In this document: positions 55,609-63,911 of the stretch, in pieces
Position numbering within the stretch: the stretch's first letter is position 1
How the letters are laid out: every line of letters begins with the position of its first letter
Source of the DNA: Luminiphilus sp.
GTDB lineage: Bacteria > Pseudomonadota > Gammaproteobacteria > Pseudomonadales > Halieaceae
NCBI GenBank assembly: GCA_029242325.1
Contig: JAQWUD010000016.1
Span: forward strand, 1-64,000
Direction of reading: 5' to 3'
Length of the DNA stretch: 64,000 nucleotides
Program-made: the position numbers and the translations under genes
Notes under the pieces: model-generated
Database searches by the model: none
Seen by the model: the letters and a program-made list of their open reading frames with translations, nothing else
Told to the model about the DNA's origin: nothing

Positions 55609-57618
55609 TTACCCGTCTCCGGCGGCGCCTGCTGGGACCTCAGGTAACTGCTGGATTTGCTGCTCCCAAGTGGGGAGGACCGGTAAATTACCGTCATCCA
55701 GAAACATCAAACCGCGCTCACGACGCTCTATCTGTTGCTCCCGGATGAACCGGTACTTCTCAGCGGTCGCACCCGCGACATCCTCGTCGTCTCGGATGAT
55801 AGTAGGTCGGATAAAAACCAACAGGTTCGATTTGGTCACTGTGACCACATTGTTTCTGAACAAACGTCCAAGCAAAGGGATATCAGACAGCAAGGGTATG
55901 CCTTGCGTAGAGTCTTGAACGTCGTCCTTTACCAGACCACCCAACACCACAATATCACTGTCGTTTGCCAGCACTTTGGTTTCGATCTTGCGCTCATTAG
56001 TAATGACATCTGAGGCAGCCAGGATTTGCGCGGAAATACTCGATACCTCCTGCACAATATCGAGCACCACCGAATCGCCCTCATTGACCTGAGGGGTGAC
56101 CTTGAGGGTCACACCAACGCTTTGGCGCTCAATCGTCTGAAACGGATTTTGGGCTCCGTTACCTACCCCGGTGTTCGTATACGAGCCGGTCACAAACGGG
56201 ACCTGCTGCCCCACCGTGATGAAGGCTTCCTCGTTGTCCAAGGTCAACAGGCTGGGAGTAGACAGAATGTTGGCGTTGCCCTGTGTCTCGAGCGCATTAA
56301 GAATCACCGTCATGGTGAGCGACTTATCCACTACACCCCAACCTAGAGTGGTACCCGGTATCTGGGCCAAAGCTCCCGCCACTTCGCGCGTACCGATATT
56401 TTCGGAGCCGTCATCTGGAACAATCGCGCTGGCAATTGCTCGATTGCGGGCTTGCTGCGCCGAGCTGTTGCTGATGTTGCTGCCATACACGCCGCTGGCG
56501 TTGGAAAACAACCACTGCAAACCTAATTCCTGCCCCTCGGTCATTTCCATCTCGACGATGATCGCCTCGATCAACACCTGAGCACGACGGATATCCAGTC
56601 GCGCGATGACCGCCTCCAGTGACGCCATCTCATCCGTATCGGCTGCGATGATCAGGCTATTGGTTCCCGCGTCGGCCTCGATCGTCGAGTCCTTGTTGCC
56701 CGCTCGCTTGTTGCTGCCGCCATCCTCGAGTCGGGAAATATTCTGCATGACGCGGGTCAGCACTTTCGCCACTTCCTGTGCGTCTGCGTACTCGAGATAG
56801 ATCACGCGCACGTTACCGGACTGCTCCAACGGCGCATCAAGATAGGCAACCAGCTTGCGGATACGGTCAACTGATAACTCGTCGGCAGTAACAACCACGC
56901 TGTTGGTGCGCTTATCTGCCACCAATACTGCTTCCTTGTCAGCTTCGGCGCCCTCACCCTGACGTGACTTTTCTAATGTATTGAGCATGCTGACCACGTC
57001 CTCTGCCACACCATACTTGAGGCGAATGACTTCAGTGGTCTGGATTGCCGAGCGATCCATACGCTCGATAATGTCAACAATACGCCCTATGTTAGATCGA
57101 ATGTCCGAAATAATAATCGCGTTGCTCGGGGCGTAGGCTGCCATGTGAGCTTGCTGGGGGACGAGTGGGCGCAGCACAGGGATGAGCTTCGCAGCTGAAA
57201 TATTGTCTAGTCGAATAACCTGAGTAACATACTCGGCGCTTCCGACTGCGCTCCGATCACCCATGAGCGGCACTGGTGAAGAGCGCGCGTCTTTGGCGGG
57301 CACAATGCGAATCACCTGGCCACTCCGCACTGCCGTGTAGCCCTGCACATCTAGGATGGATAAAAACAGATCGTACAGCTCGGCTTGAGACACGGGCTTT
57401 GAGGAGATAACCTTCACTTTCCCCTTTACGTTTGGGTCCACCACCATGGTGGTGCCCGTGACGTCAGCGACAAACTTGATGAACTCCTGAATGTCAGTGT
57501 CCTTTAAATTCACCGTATATTCCTGCGAAGCCGCTCCGTATGAATGCGCAAGCAGCATTGCTATGGCCGCGTTACGAACATAGGTCAGACAATTACAGAT
57601 CAATGCATGAGTTTTCAC
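55609..57618 (-). CDS. gspD: type II secretion secretin D
   Basis: The product has 669 residues. A signal sequence (about 1-30) is followed by N0 (YTVNLKDTDIQEFIKFVADV), N1-N3 repeats and the secretin barrel with VPLLSDIPLLGRLFR. It forms the outer-membrane pore. The start is GTG 57618. No gspS pilotin gene is recognised nearby. Confidence 0.96.
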   Translation of the reverse strand: MKTHALICNCLTYVRNAAIAMLLAHSYGAASQEYTVNLKDTDIQEFIKFVADVTGTTMVVDPNVKGKVKVISSKPVSQAELYDLFLSILDVQGYTAVRSGQVIRIVPAKDARSSPVPLMGDRSAVGSAEYVTQVIRLDNISAAKLIPVLRPLVPQQAHMAAYAPSNAIIISDIRSNIGRIVDIIERMDRSAIQTTEVIRLKYGVAEDVVSMLNTLEKSRQGEGAEADKEAVLVADKRTNSVVVTADELSVDRIRKLVAYLDAPLEQSGNVRVIYLEYADAQEVAKVLTRVMQNISRLEDGGSNKRAGNKDSTIEADAGTNSLIIAADTDEMASLEAVIARLDIRRAQVLIEAIIVEMEMTEGQELGLQWLFSNASGVYGSNISNSSAQQARNRAIASAIVPDDGSENIGTREVAGALAQIPGTTLGWGVVDKSLTMTVILNALETQGNANILSTPSLLTLDNEEAFITVGQQVPFVTGSYTNTGVGNGAQNPFQTIERQSVGVTLKVTPQVNEGDSVVLDIVQEVSSISAQILAASDVITNERKIETKVLANDSDIVVLGGLVKDDVQDSTQGIPLLSDIPLLGRLFRNNVVTVTKSNLLVFIRPTIIRDDEDVAGATAEKYRFIREQQIERRERGLMFLDDGNLPVLPTWEQQIQQLPEVPAGAAGDG

Positions 57619-57628
57619 GGCTGTCCTG

Positions 57629-58666
57629 TCAGGGCTTGGTGAGGTCGACGCTAATCGTCACCGTTCCACCACCCCTCTTTATATCAAATGTTGCCTCGTC
57701 AGCCTCTTTCATCAGCTGATAAAGCTTGATGGTATTACTAGCGTCACTTAACGCCAGCCCATTCACCGCAGTGACAATGTCGCCCGCCTCAAAACCCCAG
57801 GTATCGAAAGCGGCTGGATCAGTCCCCGGCGCAATTCGATAGCCCACTAAGCGATCGCCCTCTCGTACTGGCGAGACATTGACCGCGGTAGCCAAAGACG
57901 CGGGGTCGTTATACAACTGATCCACGTACTCGCCCGCCAGTGCTTTTTGTGCTGCCGCATTCTGCTGGCCATCTCGACGCTTAGGTCGCGTATTGGGTTG
58001 TGGGGGCGCCGAAGGCGATGCAATCTGCTTCGAGGGCCTGGCGGGAATACTGACTCCGGGGCCATCGTATAGCTTGATCAACTCATAGGTGCCGTTATTG
58101 TCGATGACCACCTGCTGAGGCATGACCTTGGCCAACACAACCTGCCCCGAGGCGGGTAGTTTATCGCTGACCGAATAGGTTTGCTCGGCCGACCCCGATT
58201 TAATGACCGCGCTGCCCAAGCCGGCTTCGGCCGACGCCACGATACCTGTAAGCGTCAATGCCAACCGGGTCTCTTTAGCGTTTTTCTCAATACCTTCACG
58301 ATCGATACTGACCACGCTTGATTCAAGGTCCGCAGGCAGCGCGTCGGACGCACCACCAAATAAGCCGGATCCAAGGATGGAGCTGATATCAATCACTGCT
58401 GCCTCGCTGTGCATCGCAAGTGACGGCGGATTCAGCGCCATCTGTGAGGCCGCATCAATAGTGTGTGTGCGAAATGGCATCCAGACCAGCTGAGCCATAC
58501 TCACCAACGACCAGAGCACCAACAGTGCCAGAAGGCCGTTCTGCATGCGCCGCAAGCGCTCAGGATCTCGGGCATACCCCTGCCAAATCGCCAGAGCCTG
58601 GGTCTCTGTGAGAGCGGCTATGTGTTGATAGCGCGCCTTCCATGCACTGTGGTTCAGATTCTTCAC
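57629..58666 (-). CDS. gspC: type II secretion protein C
   Basis: The product has 345 residues. A membrane helix near 45-65 is followed by the HR domain (LTLTGIVASAEAGLGSAVI) and a C-terminal PDZ domain (WGFEAGDIVTAVNGLALSD). GspC connects the inner platform to GspD and helps select substrates. The start is GTG 58666. It is the first gene of the operon. Confidence 0.93.
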   Translation of the reverse strand: MKNLNHSAWKARYQHIAALTETQALAIWQGYARDPERLRRMQNGLLALLVLWSLVSMAQLVWMPFRTHTIDAASQMALNPPSLAMHSEAAVIDISSILGSGLFGGASDALPADLESSVVSIDREGIEKNAKETRLALTLTGIVASAEAGLGSAVIKSGSAEQTYSVSDKLPASGQVVLAKVMPQQVVIDNNGTYELIKLYDGPGVSIPARPSKQIASPSAPPQPNTRPKRRDGQQNAAAQKALAGEYVDQLYNDPASLATAVNVSPVREGDRLVGYRIAPGTDPAAFDTWGFEAGDIVTAVNGLALSDASNTIKLYQLMKEADEATFDIKRGGGTVTISVDLTKP

Positions 58667-58847
58667 GTTTATGCGCTAAGTCTCAGGATTGCTGTCCACT
58701 TATGATACGTCGGAGCCTCAGGAAACACCCGCAATCCGTCGCGACGCGAAACGGTAACCAACTGTCGGTGACAGTTTACCAGCTTATCGCCAATTGGACT
58801 GTCGCACCGGTTGCGCGCTGGGGATGAGCACTGTGCTAATATTTGGG

Positions 58848-58932
58848 CACCTGCGGGGTGGTTAAAACCTGAGATGCCAGAGGGCAAACCCGTCGAACCT
58901 GATCCGGATTATACCGGCGGAGGGACTAGGTG
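58848..58932 (+). promoter_or_regulatory. TPP riboswitch (THI element)
   Basis: The conserved thi-box pieces are all present: GGGGTG, CTGAGA, ACCC, GAACCTGATCCGG, ATACCGGCGGAGGGA. P1 can form from CACCT (58848-58852) and AGGTG (58928-58932). It lies 59 bases upstream of the TonB receptor gene. Thiamine pyrophosphate binding should lower expression of the operon. Confidence 0.95.
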
Positions 58933-58960
58933 AACGGGTCTAGAGACGACCGAGCGCTTA

Positions 58961-58986
58961 GGGCATCCGCCACCATTGAGGAGCCC
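58961..58986 (+). promoter_or_regulatory. possible SD-masking hairpin of the riboswitch
   Basis: GGGC (58961-58964) can pair with GCCC (58983-58986), which abuts and partly covers GAGGAG (58978-58983), the likely ribosome-binding site of the receptor gene. There is no T-run, so translational control is more likely than termination. The stem is short, so this is tentative. Confidence 0.4.
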
Positions 58987-58991
58987 AATGC

Positions 58992-61160
58992 GTGACCACC
59001 CCAACCGAGCCTTCACCTCCACCCACTCGACCACACCAATACGCAGACGCAGTTACACCTGCGAGAGCGGCCGCTGTGCTGGCATTAATGTTATTGAGTG
59101 GCGCGTACATGGCCCCTGTGGCCAGTCAGGAAGCCTTCACGCTGCTGGAGGAAGTCACGGTTACTGCAACGTTACTTGAGGCATTGGGTTCACCCGTCAG
59201 TGCAACCGTGCTGACTGAACGTGATCAGCGCCAGCGAGGCGCGGCACATTTAGAAGACGTGATCACACTCGCACCTAATGTCGCCAGCTCGTCAGGCGCT
59301 TCCCGCAACCGTTTTTTTCAAATTCGCGGTATCGGGGAGCGCAGTCAATTTGTGGAACCCGTCAACCCTTCTGTGGGGATCTTACTCGACGGTATCGATA
59401 TGAGCGGTGCAGGAGGTGCACTGACACTGTATGACCTGGAGCAGGTCGAGATTTTACGCGGACCTCAGGGCACTCTGATGGGCGCCAATGCGCTGGCCGG
59501 ACTCATAGCATTGCGGAGCCAAACCAGCGACTCATCGGTCAGCGATATGCAGGTGGGATGGGAAAATTATGGCGGCCGTCGCTTAGGGGCTCGGCTGGGT
59601 GGCACCCTCTCGGAACGGGTGCACGCGCGCTTTGCCGTCCAGCACTACGAAAACGACGGGTATGTTGACAATCATTGGCTGCAACGCAACGACACCAATG
59701 CCCGTGGAGAACTCACGGCTCGTGGCACCTTCACATGGGAGAGCGCATCGCACTCAGTCGAGGGGGGTATCTATTACACCCAAGTGGACAACGGCTACGA
59801 CGCGTTTTCATTGGACAACACCCGCGCAACACTCTCCGACCAACCGGGTAAAGATGATTTGACGCTGAAGGCGGGGCGTGTCAACTGGCAAGCGACACTC
59901 GCTGGCTTGCAAAGCTCACTGCAAATCAGCCACGCCGATACCCAAACGCGATACGGTTACGACGAGGATTGGAGCTACGTCGGCATCGCCCCAGGCTGGG
60001 AATACAGTTCCTATGATGAGTACCATCGAGACCGAGAGATGAGCAGCTTCGAATGGCGTTTACAGGCTCCAGAGGACAAGGGCAGGGAGTGGGTAATTGG
60101 CACCTACTTGCGCGCTGAATCAGAAGACCTCAGACGACAATATACCTATCTGCCCGCCCCCTTCACCAGCAGCATTGACACCGATACCATGGCCTTTTTT
60201 GGGCAGGTGAATCAGGGCTTCACTGAAATTTTGTCAGGTTTCGCCGGTGCGCGTATAGAGCGTCGGGACAGCGAGTATGACGACAGTGCCGGCGTCGACA
60301 AATCCTTTGGTCACACATACTGGACGGGGCGCCTGGGCCTGATCTGGCGCTATCAGCCAAACCAATCGCTCTTCGCGACACTCGCCCGGGGCGCACGCGC
60401 AGGTAGCGCTAACGCCGGCTTACTTGCCAGCGTGGCGGCGCTGCCAGAGCAAAATCAGAGCGCGGTCAGAGCGCTCGGTGTTTTTAACGAAGAGACCCTG
60501 ATCAGCGCAGAACTTGGTTGGCAAGCAGATTGGGCGCAACACAACCTTTTCGCACGGCTCACCGCCTTCAGCATGGAACGAGATGATCAGCAAGCCAAGG
60601 GGTCGCTCGTGATTCCGCGGCGAGACGGCAGTACCGCTTTCATCGACTACACCGACAATGCCGCCAAGGGCCGCCATCGTGGCTTAGAATGGGAAGTCCA
60701 CATTCAGCCCGCCGAGCCATTGCTGGTGCACGTCAGCATTGGCTTGCTCGACGCGCGTTTTAACGAGTATGTGGATGCAACCGGCAGCAATCTATCGGGC
60801 AGGGATCAACCTCAGGCGCCTGACTGGCAATATGCGGCAAGATTCAGCTGGCAATTGGCGGAAGCGACCCGGGTTGGAGTGGAATTCACAGGAAGCGATT
60901 CCTATTTTTTTTCTGATCGTCACGACGTGCGTGCCCCCGAGACTCATCTGCTCAACGCCAGTTTGTCAGGCGACTGGGGTGATTGGCGATGGACGTTGTG
61001 GGGGCGCAACCTCACTAACGAAACGACCTTTGTTAGGGGGTTCGGTACATTTGGCAACGACCCCCGTAAAGAATATGTTCTCGAGCCCTACCGCCAATAC
61101 GGTGAACCTCGTATTGTGGGCCTCACTCTAAGCTATGACCTGAGGGGGGAAATGCGATGA
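58992..61160 (+). CDS. TonB-dependent receptor, probable thiamine transporter
   Basis: The product has 722 residues from GTG 58992, with GAGGAG 8 bases upstream; an ATG at 58988 is in another frame. The N-terminus is long for a signal sequence: the hydrophobic core ALMLLSGAYMAPVAS is at about residues 32-46. The TonB-box-like EEVTVTAT follows, then the plug (FQIRGIGERSQF, EILRGPQGTLMGANALAG) and a 22-strand-type barrel. It is an outer-membrane active transporter. The TPP riboswitch and the downstream genes point to thiamine or a precursor as substrate. Confidence 0.9.
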   Translation: MTTPTEPSPPPTRPHQYADAVTPARAAAVLALMLLSGAYMAPVASQEAFTLLEEVTVTATLLEALGSPVSATVLTERDQRQRGAAHLEDVITLAPNVASSSGASRNRFFQIRGIGERSQFVEPVNPSVGILLDGIDMSGAGGALTLYDLEQVEILRGPQGTLMGANALAGLIALRSQTSDSSVSDMQVGWENYGGRRLGARLGGTLSERVHARFAVQHYENDGYVDNHWLQRNDTNARGELTARGTFTWESASHSVEGGIYYTQVDNGYDAFSLDNTRATLSDQPGKDDLTLKAGRVNWQATLAGLQSSLQISHADTQTRYGYDEDWSYVGIAPGWEYSSYDEYHRDREMSSFEWRLQAPEDKGREWVIGTYLRAESEDLRRQYTYLPAPFTSSIDTDTMAFFGQVNQGFTEILSGFAGARIERRDSEYDDSAGVDKSFGHTYWTGRLGLIWRYQPNQSLFATLARGARAGSANAGLLASVAALPEQNQSAVRALGVFNEETLISAELGWQADWAQHNLFARLTAFSMERDDQQAKGSLVIPRRDGSTAFIDYTDNAAKGRHRGLEWEVHIQPAEPLLVHVSIGLLDARFNEYVDATGSNLSGRDQPQAPDWQYAARFSWQLAEATRVGVEFTGSDSYFFSDRHDVRAPETHLLNASLSGDWGDWRWTLWGRNLTNETTFVRGFGTFGNDPRKEYVLEPYRQYGEPRIVGLTLSYDLRGEMR

Positions 61161-61420
61161 AGATGACCGCAGAGCTCAGCATTTATCCACTGCGCGAAGG
61201 ATATAAAGAAGCGGTAAAGGGATTTATTGCGGCGCTACTGGACGAACACGCTATTGTCGCTGTCACCAACTCGATGAGCACACAAATCAGCGGTGACGAT
61301 TCAGACGTATTCAACGCCATCCAGTCCGCGCTCCGCGAGAGCTACGAGCGGTTTGGTCGTCAAGTACTGGTGGCCAAGTTCATTCCAGAGCACTTTGCAG
61401 ATATCGGGCCGGAAGCCTGA
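61157..61420 (+). CDS. YkoF-like thiamine-binding protein
   Basis: The product has 87 residues in one compact domain: AELSIYPLREGYKEAVKGF, AIVAVTNSMSTQISGD and FGRQVLVAKFIPEHF. This pattern matches the YkoF/MTH1187-type thiamine-binding fold. There is no signal peptide, so it is probably cytoplasmic. It overlaps the receptor stop by 4 bases (ATGA) and is one base from the permease gene. It could hold thiamine after uptake or sense its level. Confidence 0.8.
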   Translation: MKMTAELSIYPLREGYKEAVKGFIAALLDEHAIVAVTNSMSTQISGDDSDVFNAIQSALRESYERFGRQVLVAKFIPEHFADIGPEA

Positions 61421-61421
61421 G

Positions 61422-61988
61422 GTGAGTGCTATCGAGGGCTGCGCGGTGGCCTTGGCGCTAGCGTACGTCTTGCTGGCGATTTACCAGCGTCGACTCTGTT
61501 GGATTGCCTCAATTGCCAGCGCCTCTCTGTACATCATCATTTTTTGGCAGGTGCAGCTGTACCTGGAAGCGGTGCTTCAGATTTGTTACATCGCCATGGC
61601 GATATTTGGTTGGTTCGCCTGGACAAATGACGATGATCAAGCAGGTACTGCGATCCGAACTTGGCCGCCGCGACGCCACGCCGCAGCCTGCGGTCTTATA
61701 TTGCTACTGAGCCTAACGCTGGGCGGCGTTATGAGTAGTTGGAGCGACGCAGCCTCTCCTTTCATAGACGCTGCCACAACGGTCTCTGCGTTGCTCGCCA
61801 CGTGGATGGTGGCGCAAAAACTGCTCGAAAATTGGCTTTACTGGATCATAATCGATTTAGCTTCCATCGGTTTGTACCTATCCCGAGACCTTGCGCTGAC
61901 GGCGGCGCTATTTGCGGGCTACGTTCTGCTGGCCTGGTTGGGTTACCGCACGTGGCGGAATCAATGGCGGCTGCAGCAGATCGACTGA
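61422..61988 (+). CDS. pnuT: PnuC-family permease, probable thiamine transporter PnuT
   Basis: The product has 188 residues from GTG 61422 and about seven membrane helices. The PnuC core motif appears as AIFGWFAW, and the C-terminal half has LLENWLYWIIIDLASIGLYL. PnuC relatives under THI-element control (PnuT) carry thiamine across the inner membrane by facilitated diffusion. Net uptake then needs trapping by phosphorylation, which fits the kinase-like next gene. Confidence 0.88.
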   Translation: MSAIEGCAVALALAYVLLAIYQRRLCWIASIASASLYIIIFWQVQLYLEAVLQICYIAMAIFGWFAWTNDDDQAGTAIRTWPPRRHAAACGLILLLSLTLGGVMSSWSDAASPFIDAATTVSALLATWMVAQKLLENWLYWIIIDLASIGLYLSRDLALTAALFAGYVLLAWLGYRTWRNQWRLQQID

Positions 61989-62782
61989 GTCAGGCATTGG
62001 CTCACTGGCAGACTTGGGATCTTCCCGGGCCACTGAGCGGTGCACCCAGCATTGGCCGCCAGTTGGCCAAGGGAAGCGGCCATTCCGTATACAACATTCT
62101 GTGTGATCCCCCACTAGTCGCTCGCATCAGGCATCAATCCACTCGGACCATCGAGAGGCCCTTTGAAAAAGAACTCACCGTCTGGTCGATGGCCTCCGAG
62201 AAACATTTGGCGCCTGGCATCGTGTATGTGGACGCGTCCGTTGAGGCAGTGATCTGCTATCGCGGTGACAGCCCAACAGCATTGATTACCGGAGAGCAGC
62301 TGGGAATACTCTGTCGCCACATTCATCAATTACCTCCTGTTAGTCATTCGCTGACATTAAGGTCGGATATTGAGGACTACCTAAAAATGCACTCTCCCAC
62401 GACAAAGCTAGCGTGGCGATTTGCCATGACAAGCGCTGACGTGAACGAGGCACTGTGTGCTCTGGAAGAAGACGACCCATACCTGTGTCACAACGACCTT
62501 ACTGCAGGTAATCTCATGCTATGTGGTGGCGATCTGACCGCCATTGACTGGGAGTACGCGGCCATGGGTAGCCGTTACTTTGACATCGCAATCGCTGGAG
62601 CGCATCTCCCCCCCGCTGAGCACGCGAAGATGTTGCAAGCGGCGTTGGGCGAGGGGGCAGATAACGAGCTAATGCGGGCGGGACGATGTATTGCCAGCCT
62701 CGTGACTGCCCTGTGGCAAATCCAATTTACGCCTGACGCCGCGCCAAACCCTGATGAGTGGCTAGCGGGGATCCGTTTCTAA
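61964..62782 (+). CDS. APH/choline/thiamine-kinase-fold phosphotransferase
   Basis: The product has 272 residues from ATG 61964; GTG 61952 is an alternative, and the open frame further upstream lies inside pnuT. The Brenner motif HNDLTAGNLM and the metal-site IDWEYAAMGSRYFDIA are both present, so the kinase core looks active. The N-lobe GSGHSVYNIL replaces a P-loop. By context it is a candidate thiamine kinase (ThiK-like) trapping imported vitamin. No thiamine pyrophosphokinase gene is seen beside it. It overlaps pnuT by 25 bases. Confidence 0.75.
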   Translation: MAAAADRLSQALAHWQTWDLPGPLSGAPSIGRQLAKGSGHSVYNILCDPPLVARIRHQSTRTIERPFEKELTVWSMASEKHLAPGIVYVDASVEAVICYRGDSPTALITGEQLGILCRHIHQLPPVSHSLTLRSDIEDYLKMHSPTTKLAWRFAMTSADVNEALCALEEDDPYLCHNDLTAGNLMLCGGDLTAIDWEYAAMGSRYFDIAIAGAHLPPAEHAKMLQAALGEGADNELMRAGRCIASLVTALWQIQFTPDAAPNPDEWLAGIRF

Positions 62783-63726
62783 TGGCGCTCGGATGGCATG
62801 TGCTGGGGGTTGGCGCCATAGGGGGGCTGTTTGCCTGCCGGCTGCAAGAAGGCGGCGCCCACGTGACGTTGCTGACGCGGGATCAGCTCGCCGACTCTCG
62901 AGCGCTCACACTGATCGCCAATGGTAAGAAAATTCATACCTTCCCCCAACAGTCAGTGGCTGGCCATTCCGGGGATACACGGGAGCCCTCCACTGCCCAA
63001 CCTGTGGGCCCTCCTATTAGTCATCTGCTGGTCTGCACGAAGGCGTGGGCCGTTGCCGAAGCGATTGCGTCCGTCGCTGACAGACTCTCAGATCAGAGTA
63101 TTGTGGTATTGCTTTGCAATGGGATGGGTCTGACCAAGGATATCGCTTCGCTGATTCAGCCATCATCTCTGGTGCTGGGAACCACCACTTCGGGATGCCG
63201 GCGCGCCAGCGATAGTGAACTGATACTGTCTGGTGAGGGGACCACCGTCTTGGGGTTGGCCGGCGACCCAACGGGTCTGCCCAACTGGCATTTGCCCTGG
63301 CAACGCGGCGTACCCAATATCAGTTGGGCCTCAGATATTGAGTCGGTCCTGCTTGCGAAAGCAGCCCTCAATGCCGTAATTAATCCACTCACGGCCCTGC
63401 ACAGGGTCGCCAATGGTGCGTTATTGACGCCCCCTCTCCGAGACACAACAGACAAAGTGATCCGCGAGATTCAGATGTTACTGTGCGCTGCCGGAGCCAG
63501 TGCCGTAGCGGAGGCACTCCCCTCGAGGGTGACAGAGGTCTGTACCGTTACCGCCACAAACCACTCCTCAATGAGGGTAGATCTGGAATCGGGTCGACGC
63601 ACCGAGATTGATGCCATCGTGGGTTGGCTGCTGACGGAACTGCTGCCAAACCCTCCGGCAACCCCCTTGCTGAGCGAACTCTATAGGTCGATACGACATG
63701 CAGAAAGATCTCTATTGTATTCTTGA
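62782..63726 (+). CDS. ketopantoate-reductase-family protein (PanE/ApbA-like)
   Basis: The product has 314 residues from ATG 62782, which overlaps the kinase stop (TAATG). N-terminal VLGVGAIGGLFACRLQEGG binds NADP, CTKAWAVAEAI and CNGMGL match the family, and the catalytic Lys is expected in LLAKAALNAVINPLTAL. PanE makes pantoate for coenzyme A. The family was also named ApbA because of an early link to thiamine (alternative pyrimidine synthesis), explained through pantothenate. Its place in a TPP-controlled operon is unusual. Confidence 0.82.
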   Translation: MALGWHVLGVGAIGGLFACRLQEGGAHVTLLTRDQLADSRALTLIANGKKIHTFPQQSVAGHSGDTREPSTAQPVGPPISHLLVCTKAWAVAEAIASVADRLSDQSIVVLLCNGMGLTKDIASLIQPSSLVLGTTTSGCRRASDSELILSGEGTTVLGLAGDPTGLPNWHLPWQRGVPNISWASDIESVLLAKAALNAVINPLTALHRVANGALLTPPLRDTTDKVIREIQMLLCAAGASAVAEALPSRVTEVCTVTATNHSSMRVDLESGRRTEIDAIVGWLLTELLPNPPATPLLSELYRSIRHAERSLLYS

Positions 63727-63911
63727 GGACTAGGCCTGTTGAACACGTCTGGCAAGAATCTGGGTTTCCAGCCGGCACCATACCGGCACTAGAGAGGAGC
63801 GGTTTGATCATCTTGATCGGTGAAAAACTGATGCCCTGAAGCGTCCGTGGCGGTTCCACTCACACACAAACTAAGAGAGGACCAGGAGCACTTAAGCGGG
63901 AGGCCCAAGCG
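63727..63911. other. intergenic region without clear feature
   Basis: This spacer lies between the PanE-like gene and the possible minus-strand gene at the window end. It contains GCCGG/CCGGC arms (around 63770-63787) without a T-run. I see no convincing gene; a weak minus-strand open stretch overlapping the PanE-like gene has no recognisable domain. Confidence 0.4.

Noticed and set aside
58976-59179. 67-codon ORF containing ATG 58988 in front of the receptor
   Set aside because: It is a different frame from the receptor and is overlapped by the receptor signal sequence; GTG 58992 has the suitable ribosome-binding site.
61739-61963. Upstream extension of the kinase-fold gene
   Set aside because: This part overlaps the membrane helices of pnuT in another frame and has no kinase similarity.
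63548-63859. 103-codon minus-strand ORF at the end of the PanE-like gene
   Set aside because: Mostly opposite the PanE-like coding sequence, no domain and no good start.
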